Part shown: piece by piece, positions 9,488-22,110 of the stretch | How the letters are laid out: each line of letters begins with the position of its first letter | Numbering within the stretch: position 1 is the stretch's first letter | Assembly: GCA_016721465.1 (NCBI GenBank) | Contig: JADKIA010000003.1 | Span: 620,001 to 684,000, forward strand | Direction: 5' to 3' | Origin: Ideonella sp. | GTDB taxonomy: Bacteria > Pseudomonadota > Gammaproteobacteria > Burkholderiales > Burkholderiaceae_C | Length of the DNA stretch: 64,000 nucleotides | The notes under the pieces: model-generated | What the model saw: only the letters and a program-made list of their open reading frames with translations | Database searches by the model: none | What the model was told of the DNA's origin: nothing | Program-made: the position numbers and the translations under genes

Positions 9488-10347
9488 TCGAGCGGGCAGA
9501 ACACGCTCGTCGCCGGCGCCGTCAGCTGATGGCCAGCGCCGTTGCGGCGCTGGCCGCTGCGGCCACGCCCGCCTGGGCGCAGAACGCCGAACCCTCGGCC
9601 CTGGACAAGATCCGAGCGCGTGGGCGCCTGGTGGTGGGCGTCTACAACGACATGCCGCCGTTCAACGTCGGTGGCCAGGGCATCGACGTCGATCTGGCCG
9701 GTGCGCTGGCCAAGGCGCTCGGGCTGCCACTGAGCCTGCTGCCGTTCAATGCCGACGAGAACATGAACGACGACCTGCGCAACCTGGTCTGGAAGGGCCA
9801 CTACCTGGGCTTTGGTCCGGCCGACGTGCTGCTGCACGTGCCCGTCGATCGGCCGCTGATGGCCGAGAACCCGCGTGTCAACATCTTCGCGCCCTATTTC
9901 CGCGAGCGCATCGTGGTGGCGCGCGACCTGCAGGCCGTGCCCCGGATGGATTCGCTCGACGATTTCGCCGGCAAGCGCATCGCCGTGCCGGGCCAGTCGC
10001 TTGCCGGCTGGCTGATGATCGGTGCAGAGAGTGGCAAGTACCGGGAGCAGCTGCTCACCAAATGGAAGGACGGCGTGGAGGCCGGCCAGGCGCTGCTGCG
10101 TGGCGAAGTGGCCGGGGCGGCCGGCATGGCCAGCGAGCTGGAATCGGTGTTCGCCGGCAATGCACGCTATGCCATCGAGCCGCTGCCAGTGCCGCGCATG
10201 CGCGATGGCTGGGCGGTGGGGCTGGCGGTCAAGCGCGAGGCCACGGATCTGGCGCAGGCGCTGCAGGCAGCCATCAATCAGTTGGCTGAATCGGGCGAGC
10301 TGGGTCGCCTGTTTGCCAAGGGCAAGGTGGCCTGGCGCAAGCCCTGA
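9484..10347 (+). CDS. Quinoprotein dehydrogenase-associated periplasmic binding protein (PedB/MoxJ type)
   Basis: 287 residues from a GTG that overlaps the cytochrome stop (GTGA). An Arg-rich n-region (ARRRRRQ), hydrophobic core and AWAQ form the signal peptide. The mature part is an amino-acid-binding-protein-like (SBP_bac_3) fold: ALDKIRARGRLVVGVYNDMPPF, then GIDVDLAGALAKALG, ending GELGRLFAKGKVAW. This subfamily (MoxJ, PedB) is encoded with methanol or ethanol quinoproteins and is thought to help maturation or interaction of the dehydrogenase rather than classical import; no permease of the matching class is nearby. It is co-transcribed with cytochrome c-550. Confidence 0.87.
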   Translation: MIERAEHARRRRRQLMASAVAALAAAATPAWAQNAEPSALDKIRARGRLVVGVYNDMPPFNVGGQGIDVDLAGALAKALGLPLSLLPFNADENMNDDLRNLVWKGHYLGFGPADVLLHVPVDRPLMAENPRVNIFAPYFRERIVVARDLQAVPRMDSLDDFAGKRIAVPGQSLAGWLMIGAESGKYREQLLTKWKDGVEAGQALLRGEVAGAAGMASELESVFAGNARYAIEPLPVPRMRDGWAVGLAVKREATDLAQALQAAINQLAESGELGRLFAKGKVAWRKP

Positions 10348-10374
10348 AGGCGTGGAGCGCGAGGCCGCGCAGCA

Positions 10375-10389
10375 CGCGTCTTTGACGCG
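10375..10389. terminator. Small hairpin between convergent genes, possible weak terminator
   Basis: CGCGTC-TTT-GACGCG forms a 6-bp stem with a 3-base loop between the end of the plus-strand binding-protein gene (10347) and the minus-strand ATPase stop (10390). No T-run follows in either direction, so intrinsic termination is doubtful. Confidence 0.25.
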
Positions 10390-12930
10390 CTAGTTGTTGC
10401 TGATCGCCCGCACTTCCTCGATCGCGGTCACGCCGGCCAGCACCTTGACGATGCCGTCCTGGCGTAGGGTGCGCATGCCGCCCGCCATGGCGCAGGCCTG
10501 CAGTTGCTCGGATCGGGCGCTGGTCTGGATCAGCCGCCGCACCTCGCGGTCCACCACCAGCAATTCGTGCAGGCCGGCGCGGCCCAGGAAGCCGGAGTTG
10601 CCGCACTGTGGGCAGCCAGGTGCGTGGTAGTGCGTCAAGACACCGTCCTTGGTGGCCACGCGCTGCCAGGTGTCCAGCACCTCGGCCTTGCTGGGGCGTT
10701 TGTCGGCCTCGGGGTAGGCGTTGAGGTATTCCTGCACCAGGGCGTCGATCTCCTCGGGCTCTGCCGGGCGCGAGGTGACGCAGTGCTTGCACAGGCGGCG
10801 CACCAGGCGTTGGGCCAGCACCGCCAGCAGGGAGTCGGCGAAGCTGAAGGGGTCCATGCCCATGTCCAGCAGGCGGGTCACGGTCTCGGGCGCGCTGTTG
10901 GTGTGCAGCGTGGACATCACCATGTGGCCCGTGAGCGAGGCCTCGATGGCCATCTGGGCCGTCTCGCTGTCGCGGATTTCGCCCACCATCACCACGTCCG
11001 GGTCGGCGCGCAGGAAGGCGCGCAAGGCCTTGGCGAAGGTCCAGTCGATCTTCGGGTTCACCTGCACCTGGCGCAGGCCGGCCTGGGTGATTTCCACCGG
11101 GTCCTCGGCGGTCCAGATCTTGCGATCGGGGGTGTTGATGTAGCCCAGCGCCGCGTGCAGCGTGGTGGTCTTGCCGCTGCCGGTGGGGCCCACGCACAGC
11201 ACCATGCCATAGGGGCGCTCGATCACGGTCTTCAGGCCAGCCAGCACATCGGGGGCCAGGCCCATGCCGTCCAGCGGCAGGGTCTTGGCCGAGGCCAGCA
11301 GGCGCATCACCACGTCTTCCAGGCCGTTGGCGGTGGGGATGGTGGCCACGCGCAACTCCAGGCGCTGGCCCTGCATGTAGCGGCTGAACGCGATCTTGCC
11401 GTCCTGCGGCTTGCGGCGCTCGGAGATGTCCAGGTCGCACATGATCTTGATGCGCGCCACCAGGGCCGAGCGGTAGTTGGGCGGCAACTCGATGTAGGGC
11501 TTGAGCACGCCATCGCGGCGGAATCGGATGCGCACCTTTTCGGCGCCAGGCTGGCACTCGATGTGGATGTCGGACACGCCCGTCTGCTGTGCCTCGATGA
11601 TCATCGAATTGATCAGGCGCACCAGCGAGTTGTCGGACTGCTCGATGATCCGGTCGTCCGCCAGTCCGTTGCCGTCGGACTGTTCCTGCTCCAGATTGGC
11701 GAGCAGCTTGTTGGTGCTGTCCTGCTCGGCGTCCGGAATGACGGGCCCGCTGCCGAGCCCGGGGCCATTGCCGGCCCCGTCGATCGTGTGGGCCTGGTAG
11801 GCCTTTTCGATGGCGGCGGCCAAGGTGCCGGCGCGTGCCAGCACCGGCACCACCTTGCATTGGGCGCTGAACTCGGCCTCGTCCACGCCCTTGGCCGAGG
11901 TGGGGTCCTCCATCGCCAGCACCAGGCGACCACCCCGCAGCATCAGCGGCAGTGCGAGCAAGCGGCGGGCGATGGCCAGGGGCAGCTTTTGCGTCGCCTC
12001 GGGCTCGACCGGGAAATGGTTCGCGTCCACCACCGGATAGCCCATCTTGCGGGCCAAGGCGGTCTGCAGGTTGGCGCGTGTGACCACGCCCTTGCGCACC
12101 AGGAGTTCACCCAAGGGCAGGCTGCGGTCGGCCTGCTGGTGCAGCAGTGCGTCGTTGAGTTGCGAATCGGTGATGTAGCCCAGTGCCTTCAGGGCCTCGC
12201 CGATGCGCACCATGGGCATGCGGGCCTGCTGCTCGATGGCCGCCACCAGCTGCTCGCGGGTGACGATCTGCTCATTGACCATCAGGTCGCCCAGCTTGCG
12301 CTGGCGCAATGCCTGCTGGTCGGCCACGGCCTCCTCCACCTGCTGGGGGGTGGCGGCCTTTTGTGCCACCAGCACCTCGCCGATGCGCGCACCCATCTCG
12401 GCGTTGGCCAGCGAGGCCCTCGGATAGAAGCTGCGCAACACGCTGCCCGCCGCCTCGGCCGGCGGGAACAGGAACAGGCCGTTGGCGTGGTCCACGTGGC
12501 CAATGGTGTCGATCTGCGTCAAGCCGCCGGTGCGGAAGCTCAGGCGGCAGCCGTGCGGAGCGCCCTGGCCGGCCAGGGCCACCTCCGAGGGCATGCCCGG
12601 CGGCGGCGGCGTTGGCGCGATGGGGCGCAGCAGGGTGAGCCGGCGAAACTGGGCCAGGCGCAGCGGCAAGGTGCCCCGCGCCGGTGGGATCTGCACGTGC
12701 ACCACGCCCTCGGCTGGGTCGAAATGCACCATCCGCCCGTGGGTCACATTGCCGTTGGGTCCTTCGATCTCGCACAGTTCGACGTCCACGTACGGCGCCG
12801 GCGCGGGATAGGCGGCAAACGGCGGCGTGGGCCAGAGGAAGGCGGCCCGGGTCGGTGGCTCCGGCGCGGCGGCAGGCGGCCCGCCCGCCGCATTGGCGAG
12901 CGACATCCCGTGCATCGACAGATCGGACAT
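10390..12930 (-). CDS. Orphan GspE/PilB-type secretion or pilus ATPase with four MshEN-type repeats
   Basis: 846 residues. Residues 1-170 form a Pro-rich leader and an uncharacterised beta-rich part. Then come four repeats at exact 30-residue spacing starting at 182, 212, 242 and 272 (RIGEVL, KLGDLM, RIGEAL, PLGELL, each continuing to a Q/K near +23). They match the pattern of the c-di-GMP-binding MshEN domain. The ATPase core has GPTGSGKTTT (Walker A, 581-590), an Asp-box TAEDPVE, VVMVGEIRD (Walker B) and a His-box TLHTNSAPE. A CxxC pair at 714/717 and another at 773/776 form the usual zinc site. No pilin, platform or secretin gene is near. It would power pilus or type II secretion machinery encoded elsewhere, probably under c-di-GMP control. 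Start at ATG 12930. Confidence 0.9.
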   Translation of the reverse strand: MSDLSMHGMSLANAAGGPPAAAPEPPTRAAFLWPTPPFAAYPAPAPYVDVELCEIEGPNGNVTHGRMVHFDPAEGVVHVQIPPARGTLPLRLAQFRRLTLLRPIAPTPPPPGMPSEVALAGQGAPHGCRLSFRTGGLTQIDTIGHVDHANGLFLFPPAEAAGSVLRSFYPRASLANAEMGARIGEVLVAQKAATPQQVEEAVADQQALRQRKLGDLMVNEQIVTREQLVAAIEQQARMPMVRIGEALKALGYITDSQLNDALLHQQADRSLPLGELLVRKGVVTRANLQTALARKMGYPVVDANHFPVEPEATQKLPLAIARRLLALPLMLRGGRLVLAMEDPTSAKGVDEAEFSAQCKVVPVLARAGTLAAAIEKAYQAHTIDGAGNGPGLGSGPVIPDAEQDSTNKLLANLEQEQSDGNGLADDRIIEQSDNSLVRLINSMIIEAQQTGVSDIHIECQPGAEKVRIRFRRDGVLKPYIELPPNYRSALVARIKIMCDLDISERRKPQDGKIAFSRYMQGQRLELRVATIPTANGLEDVVMRLLASAKTLPLDGMGLAPDVLAGLKTVIERPYGMVLCVGPTGSGKTTTLHAALGYINTPDRKIWTAEDPVEITQAGLRQVQVNPKIDWTFAKALRAFLRADPDVVMVGEIRDSETAQMAIEASLTGHMVMSTLHTNSAPETVTRLLDMGMDPFSFADSLLAVLAQRLVRRLCKHCVTSRPAEPEEIDALVQEYLNAYPEADKRPSKAEVLDTWQRVATKDGVLTHYHAPGCPQCGNSGFLGRAGLHELLVVDREVRRLIQTSARSEQLQACAMAGGMRTLRQDGIVKVLAGVTAIEEVRAISNN

Positions 12931-13115
12931 CAGGGGCCTTGGTGGGACTCGACAGGGACAGTGGCAGTGGTCGACACGACGCGTGCCAACCGGACACACC
13001 GATCCTAGGCAGGGCCAACGGCCCCAAAGGCTGGAAGTGTGGGTCTTCGACCGGCCATTTCGATGCCGAGGCCGGCGTCAGCGCACCGGCGCCTTGAGGG
13101 CCGGCAGCGCGGCGC

Positions 13116-14417
13116 TCAGCGCTTCATCTGCGTGGGCAGCACGGTGACGATCTGCGGGAAGAACCAGATCAGCGCCACGCCGATCGCCATCAGGAAGAAG
13201 AAGGGCAGCGTCACTTTGGCGATCCAGCCGATCTCGCGCTTGGTCATGCCCTGCAGCACGAACAGGTTGAAGCCCACCGGCGGTGTGATCTGCGCCATCT
13301 CCACCACCAGCACGATGAAGATGCCGAACCACAGCAGGTCGATGCCGGCCTTCTGCACCGTGGGCAGGATCACGCCCATGGTGAGCACCACCATCGAGAT
13401 GCCGTCCAGAAAGCAGCCCAGCACCACGTAGAACACCATCAGCACCATGATCAGGCCGAACGGTGACAGGCCCAGCGTGCCGATCCACTCGGCCAGGTGG
13501 CGGGGCAGGCCGATGTAGCCCATGGCCAGGGTGAGGAAGGACGCGCCGGCCAGGATCATCGCGATCATGCAGTACAGGCGGGTGCCGCCCATCAGCGAGT
13601 CGCGGAAGGTCTTCCAGTCCATCGAACCCTGCGCGGCCGACAGCAGCAGCGAGCCGAGCACGCCCACACCCGCTGCTTCGGTGGCGGTGGCGATGCCGGC
13701 ATAGATCGAGCCCAGCACCGCGGCGATCAGCGCCATCACCGGGATCAGGTGGCGCGATTCGTGCAGCTTCTGCAGCAAGCCCATCGGCGGATCTGCCGGC
13801 GGCACGCGGCCCGGGTTGAGCAGCGCCCAGAGCACGAGATAACCCGAGAAAAGCGCGGCCAACATGATGCCCGGCAGCACGCCGGCCATGAACAGCTGGG
13901 CGATGGACACATCGGCGCTGACGCCGTAGACGATCATGATGATCGACGGCGGAATCAGCAGCCCCAGCGTGCCGGCGCCGGCCAGCGAGCCGACCGAGAT
14001 GTCGTCCGGGTAGCCGCGGCGCTGCAGCTCGGGCAAGGTCATCTTGCCGATGGTGGCGCAGGTGGCCGCGCTCGAGCCCGACACGGCCGCGAAGATCGCG
14101 CAGCCCACCACGTTGGTGTGCAGCAGCCGCCCGGGCAGGGCCTGCACCCAGGGCGCCAAGCCGCGGAACATGTCGTTGGACAGTCGCGTGCGGAACAGGA
14201 TCTCGCCCATCCAGATGAACAGCGGCAGCGCGGTGAGCGTCCAGCTCGACGACGAGCCCCAGATGGTGACGGCCATGGCATCGCCCGCCGGCCGAGAGCT
14301 GAACAACTGCATGCCGATCCAGGCCACGCCGGACAGCGTCAGGCCGATCCACACGCCGCTGCCCAGGATGAGGAACAGCGCGCCGATCAGCAGCGCGGTG
14401 ATGGCCACGTCATTCAT
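13116..14417 (-). CDS. dctM: TRAP transporter large permease, DctM
   Basis: 433-residue, very hydrophobic protein with about 12 membrane segments. DctM-family blocks include MFRGLAPWVQALPGRLLHTNV, GSSAATCATIGKMTLPEL, SVGSLAGAGTLGLLIPPSI and IVLVVEMAQITPPVGFNLFVLQG. It forms the ion-coupled channel of the tripartite carrier. It lies 18 bases after the DctQ gene and last in the order dctP-dctQ-dctM on the minus strand. Substrate by context may be 5-oxoproline or a related cyclic amide, since the operon faces a 5-oxoprolinase gene (inference). Confidence 0.95.
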   Translation of the reverse strand: MNDVAITALLIGALFLILGSGVWIGLTLSGVAWIGMQLFSSRPAGDAMAVTIWGSSSSWTLTALPLFIWMGEILFRTRLSNDMFRGLAPWVQALPGRLLHTNVVGCAIFAAVSGSSAATCATIGKMTLPELQRRGYPDDISVGSLAGAGTLGLLIPPSIIMIVYGVSADVSIAQLFMAGVLPGIMLAALFSGYLVLWALLNPGRVPPADPPMGLLQKLHESRHLIPVMALIAAVLGSIYAGIATATEAAGVGVLGSLLLSAAQGSMDWKTFRDSLMGGTRLYCMIAMILAGASFLTLAMGYIGLPRHLAEWIGTLGLSPFGLIMVLMVFYVVLGCFLDGISMVVLTMGVILPTVQKAGIDLLWFGIFIVLVVEMAQITPPVGFNLFVLQGMTKREIGWIAKVTLPFFFLMAIGVALIWFFPQIVTVLPTQMKR

Positions 14418-14435
14418 GCGGGCACCGCTGCGGTT

Positions 14436-14945
14436 TCATTCATTGTGAAGGGCCTCGTCGCTGCTCGGCTCGACGCGTTGGCCGCGCCACTCCAGCACGA
14501 ACTCATCGATGAAGGCCAGCGTGAGCACCAGCGTGCCCAGCGCCATGCTGATCTGCGGAATCCACAACGGCGTGGCATCGTTGCTGGTGGAGATGTCGTG
14601 GAAGCTGTGCGATTGCCAGGCCAGGCGCACGCTGTAGTAGGCCGACAGGCTCGCCAGCGCACTGGCCGCGGCCAGCGCCCACAGCTCCAGCAGGTGCCTG
14701 GATCGGCCCTTCAGTGCGCCGGTGAGCAGCGTGACGCGGATGTGCTCGCCACGCTTGAGCGTGTGGGCCAGCGCCAGGAAGCCCGCGGCAGCCATCAGGT
14801 AGCCGGCGTAGGCGTCGGTGCCGGGCAGGTGGAAGTGCAACTGCCGGCCGAGGATGGACACCATCACCATCGCCAGCAGGCCGACCATGCACAGCGCGGC
14901 CAGGGCCGCGGCAGCGTCGTAGATCGAATCGAGCAGTCGCCTCAC
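14436..14945 (-). CDS. dctQ: TRAP transporter small permease, DctQ
   Basis: 169 residues with four predicted membrane helices: the first at about 10-35 (AAALAALCMVGLLAMVMVSI), then GRQLHFHLPGTDAYAGYLMAAAGFLALA, a third near 92-112 and a fourth near 130-150 (ISMALGTLVLTLAFIDEFVL). The GRQL...GTDAYAGYLMAAAGFLALA pattern is typical of DctQ. It ends 18 bases before dctM and begins 7 bases after dctP, so the three are one transcription unit. Confidence 0.93.
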   Translation of the reverse strand: MRRLLDSIYDAAAALAALCMVGLLAMVMVSILGRQLHFHLPGTDAYAGYLMAAAGFLALAHTLKRGEHIRVTLLTGALKGRSRHLLELWALAAASALASLSAYYSVRLAWQSHSFHDISTSNDATPLWIPQISMALGTLVLTLAFIDEFVLEWRGQRVEPSSDEALHNE

Positions 14946-14952
14946 TGCAGGG

Positions 14953-15945
14953 TCACTTGTTGAAGGCGTCGACCAGGGCCTTGCCCTCGGGGCCGGCCTT
15001 GTCCAGCCATTCCTTCAACATGGTGTCGCCGACCTTCTTCATGTCGGCCTTCAACTGCGCGGTAGGCGCCTGGATGGTCATGCCGTTCTTCTTGAGCAGA
15101 TCGATGTACTCGTTGTTCTTGGCCTTGGATGAGGCCCAGCCCCGCACTTCGGCATCGGCACCGGCCTTGAGCACGGCGGCCTGGGTGGGTTTGTCCAGGG
15201 CATCGAAGGCGGCCTTGTTCACCAGCACGGCGTTCTTGGGCAGCCAGGCCTGCGTGTCGACCCAGATCTTCAGGTGCTCGTAGGTCTTGGTGTCGTAGCC
15301 GGTGGCGCCGCTGGACATGTAGCTCTCGATCACGCCGGTGGCCATGGCCTGGCTCAGCTCGGCGGCCTGCACGGTGACGGGCTGCGCGCCCACCAGTTCG
15401 GCGATGCGGGCGGTGCTGGGGCTGTAGGCGCGCCACTTCACGCCTTTGAGGTCGGCCGCCGAGTTGATCGCCTTCTTGGCATAGATGCCTTGTGGCGGCC
15501 AGGCCACCGAGTACAGCAGCAGCATGCCCTGCTCGGCGAGCTTCTTTTCCAGCAGCGGCTTCTGCACCTTGTAGAGCTTGGCGGCCTCGTCGTAGCTGTC
15601 GGCCAGGAAGGGCAGGCCATCGGCCGCGTAGATGGGCCACTCGTTGCTGAAATTGGCCAGCAGGATCTCGCCGATCTGTGCCTGGCCGCCTTGCACCGCG
15701 CGCTTGATCTCGGGCGCCTTGAACAGCGAGGCGTTGGCATGCACCGTGATCTTGAGCTTGCCACCACTGGCCTTGTCCACATCATTGGCAAACTGCACCA
15801 GGTTCTCGGTGTGGAAGTTGGTGGCCGGGTAGGCGGCGGGCAGATCCCACTTGGTCTGGGCCTGGGCGACGCTGGTCAGGCCAAGGGCGGCCGTGGCGGC
15901 CAGGGCCGTCAAGGCTTGGGCGAGCAGGGGGCGACGGGTGAGCAT
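14953..15945 (-). CDS. dctP: TRAP transporter solute-binding protein, DctP
   Basis: 330-residue DctP-family periplasmic binding protein. The signal peptide runs from MLTRRPLLAQAL to VAQAQ. Family features are KWDLPAAYPATNFHTENLVQF, the basic GGKLKITVHANASLFKAPEI region, WPIYAADGLPFLADSYDEA, and VKWRAYSPSTARIAELVGA, which holds the arginine that usually contacts the substrate carboxylate. The C-terminus EGKALVDAFNK is normal. It is the first gene of the dctPQM operon and diverges from the 5-oxoprolinase gene, with 166 bases between the two starts. Confidence 0.95.
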   Translation of the reverse strand: MLTRRPLLAQALTALAATAALGLTSVAQAQTKWDLPAAYPATNFHTENLVQFANDVDKASGGKLKITVHANASLFKAPEIKRAVQGGQAQIGEILLANFSNEWPIYAADGLPFLADSYDEAAKLYKVQKPLLEKKLAEQGMLLLYSVAWPPQGIYAKKAINSAADLKGVKWRAYSPSTARIAELVGAQPVTVQAAELSQAMATGVIESYMSSGATGYDTKTYEHLKIWVDTQAWLPKNAVLVNKAAFDALDKPTQAAVLKAGADAEVRGWASSKAKNNEYIDLLKKNGMTIQAPTAQLKADMKKVGDTMLKEWLDKAGPEGKALVDAFNK

Positions 15946-16111
15946 GGGGGTGGACTCCTGTGATGGGCCGCACCTGCGCGGCGGAACGAGCGAACGTGCA
16001 AAGCGCGCAAGCATGCCGCGTGCCAGCAAGCTTGGCGATGGGTGAATGTCCCAGTGCCGCGACGCCGCTGTCCGCACAGGTCCGACGCAGCACTCGATTA
16101 CGCTACGCCGC

Positions 16112-19762
<3,651 letters not shown>

Positions 19763-19789
19763 TCAGCAGCCCGCGAGCGGCGCCGCCGA

Positions 19790-20110
19790 TCAGGGCCGTT
19801 GCGCCTCCTCGGCAAAGGCCACACGGATGCCGGCCTGCTTGGCCGCCTGGGTGACCCGCTGGATGCCGCCCATCTGCGCCCGCGGCGAGGCGTGGATGTC
19901 CAGGATTGCGAGCTTGGAGGTCTGCACCAGGCCCTGGAGTGCCTGGTCGAGTTCAGCGGCCGGCAGGGGCTTGCCGTTGAGCGTGTAGGTGCCGTCGGCT
20001 GCGATGTCGATGTTGGCATGCACCACGGCGCTCGGGGCATAGCAGCCCATCAGCCCGGCCAGCAGAACGGCCAGGGCCAGCCATTGCGATGCGGGACGCA
20101 CGGTGCTCAT
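19790..20110 (-). CDS. Small lipoprotein, ExbD-like periplasmic domain (tentative)
   Basis: 106 residues. Its signal ends in LMGC (Cys23), a lipobox. The remaining 83 residues read like the periplasmic domain of ExbD/TolR: NIDIAADGTYTLNGKPLPAAELDQAL, then LAILDIHASPRAQMGGIQRVTQAAKQAGIRVAFA. Classical ExbD has an N-terminal membrane helix with a key aspartate; here a lipid anchor takes its place. The ATG overlaps the stop of the M61-like gene by 4 bases, so the two are coupled. I infer the fold from pattern only; function unknown. Confidence 0.65.
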   Translation of the reverse strand: MSTVRPASQWLALAVLLAGLMGCYAPSAVVHANIDIAADGTYTLNGKPLPAAELDQALQGLVQTSKLAILDIHASPRAQMGGIQRVTQAAKQAGIRVAFAEEAQRP

Positions 20111-21960
20111 CGCGCTGCGCCGCGCTTGACCGGCGCGGGCTTGGTCTTCTTGCCACCGCTGGCGGCCACCTTGCCCTTGCCGGCCTTGTGCTGGCCGGTG
20201 GTGGCCTTGTGGCCCTTGCCCTTCTTGCCGCCCGTGGCGCCCTTGGCCGCCGCCGAAGCCGTGCCGGCCTTGGCCTTGACCAGCGTGGGCTTGCACACCT
20301 TGGCCTTCTTGCCCTTGACCTTCTTGCACACCATCACCGTTCGAGTGGCGGCGGCCTCGCTGTCCTCGGACGCGGCCGCCGGATCGGCGGCGTCGCCACC
20401 GATGCCGGCCCAGGCCCGGCAGCGCGGCTGCTGCAGCCCGTCCGTCACCGCTTGGTAGCGAGGTGCCTCGCCCACGTTGGCGGGGCCGAACCTGAAGCAG
20501 GGTCCGAGCGTGCCATCGGCCAGCTCGAAGGGCTGGCCCTGGTCGATGAAGGTGCTCATGTCGTGCATCGGTGACTCGCCCAGTTTGGGGCGCAGGGCGG
20601 CCAGCAGGCGGTGCGTGACCAGCGGCTTGCTCATCGGGCCCTGGCGCTGCGCTTGTGCCGCGGGCAGCATCAGCTGACGCATCACCGTGTCCAGCCCCAG
20701 GTGGCCCTTGGCGCGCAGCGCGGCGTTCCAGCGCAGGGCCAGCAGTTCTCCGCGGGCATAGGGCAACTCGGCCACGGCCGGGTCGGTGAAGAATTCGGCC
20801 GCCACGCGCTGGTTATCGACGCGTTGCACGGTGGATTGGCGGTAGCGGTCGAGCTTGCGGTTGAGCACGCCGGCATAGTCGTCCAGCGTCCACAGCCCGG
20901 CGTTGAGCAGCACGCGGTGGGTGTAGTAGTCGGTGAAGCCTTCACTGAACCAGTAGCGTGCGGACTCGTCGTTGCGGCCCACATAGGCCATGGGGCCGAA
21001 GCGGTCGGGGATCCAGGTGTGCAGGTGCTCATGGGTCACGAGGAAATCGAAGCGCTCGCCGGGCACGCGCAGATCGGCGGGGGCGTGCATCACGAAGGCC
21101 TGGTGCACCGCCGTGCCGCCATAGCGGCCATTGGCCTCGTGATTGGGATGCAGCACCACCAGTTGATGCTCGTTGCCGGGGTCGCGCCAGAAGCGGCGCT
21201 GGGCCTCGATCAGCTGGGCCACGCGGTCGGCCACGGCATCGACGCTGGGGGGCAAGGGCATTTGGGGTGCCACCACCGGGGGCATGGCCGTGACCACCGC
21301 CTTGCCGTCGACGCGCCGCTCGCGCACCTGCAGTTCGCCGCCCAGATAGACCGCATCGACGGCCTGTGACGCCGAGCCCCGCCAGCGGAACTTCGCAGCG
21401 CCGCCGCGTTGCGCACCGAAGCTGCCGATCCACCAGCTGCCATCGGGCAGGCCGTCGAAGTCGACGCACAGGCGCTGCGGGGTGCGCTCGTCCAGTTCGT
21501 TGGGCAGCACCAGCAGCGCCTGGCCGAAGGCCTGGAACCAGTGCGCGCCCAGGCGGGTGCGAAAGGTGTCGGACTGGGATCGCGGCTGGGCATCGTCGGC
21601 GTCCGCGATCGGGGAGCCGACCTGGTAGTGCATCACCACGCGCTCGCCCGGTCGGTGGCGCACCGTACGCTCTGGCACCACGCCGGGCACCGGCTCGACG
21701 GACTGGTTGGCATCCGCCGCGCGCAGGCCGGTGACGAATTGGCCGAAGTCTTCGACGCTGGCCCAGCGCGACGGCAGCCGCACGCTGCTGCGCGTGCGTT
21801 GGCCGGCGTCAAAGCTCAGCGTCACGGCCAGGTGCCGCGGCACGACATCGAGATGGGGCGTGATCTGCCATTGCACGTCACAGGCGGCGTCTGCGGCACG
21901 GCTGTCGATCGGACTCGACAACAGGGCGATCAGGCAGGTGAGGGCAAGCTTGAAGTGCAT
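20107..21960 (-). CDS. M61-like metallopeptidase with lysine-rich C-terminal tail
   Basis: 617 residues with a signal peptide (LALTCLIALLSSPIDSRAA). A zinc motif HEHLH (310-314) followed by TW and a third ligand in WFSEGFTDYYTHR (Glu340) match the gluzincin pattern of M61 glycyl aminopeptidases (HExxHTW...SEGF). The first 240 residues are beta-rich as in that family, but the PDZ domain usual at the C-terminus is absent. Instead about 100 residues are low-complexity, rich in Lys, Ala and Gly (VCKKVKGKKAKVCKP, then KGKGHKATTGQHKAGKGK), ending KRGAAR. It is probably secreted or periplasmic. It is coupled to the small lipoprotein gene downstream. Confidence 0.8.
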   Translation of the reverse strand: MHFKLALTCLIALLSSPIDSRAADAACDVQWQITPHLDVVPRHLAVTLSFDAGQRTRSSVRLPSRWASVEDFGQFVTGLRAADANQSVEPVPGVVPERTVRHRPGERVVMHYQVGSPIADADDAQPRSQSDTFRTRLGAHWFQAFGQALLVLPNELDERTPQRLCVDFDGLPDGSWWIGSFGAQRGGAAKFRWRGSASQAVDAVYLGGELQVRERRVDGKAVVTAMPPVVAPQMPLPPSVDAVADRVAQLIEAQRRFWRDPGNEHQLVVLHPNHEANGRYGGTAVHQAFVMHAPADLRVPGERFDFLVTHEHLHTWIPDRFGPMAYVGRNDESARYWFSEGFTDYYTHRVLLNAGLWTLDDYAGVLNRKLDRYRQSTVQRVDNQRVAAEFFTDPAVAELPYARGELLALRWNAALRAKGHLGLDTVMRQLMLPAAQAQRQGPMSKPLVTHRLLAALRPKLGESPMHDMSTFIDQGQPFELADGTLGPCFRFGPANVGEAPRYQAVTDGLQQPRCRAWAGIGGDAADPAAASEDSEAAATRTVMVCKKVKGKKAKVCKPTLVKAKAGTASAAAKGATGGKKGKGHKATTGQHKAGKGKVAASGGKKTKPAPVKRGAAR

Positions 21961-22110
21961 CGATGCAGGCGGGGCGCGGGCGGCCCGAGGGCGGTTGCAG
22001 GCCGAAGGTGGCCGCTGGAAGGCTGGAGCATAACGGCCTGGGGTAAAGCGCCGGCCCCCGCTCGGTGGCCGTTTGGTGAGCGAGTGTGGCGGGCGGAGTG
22101 CTGCGGGCGT

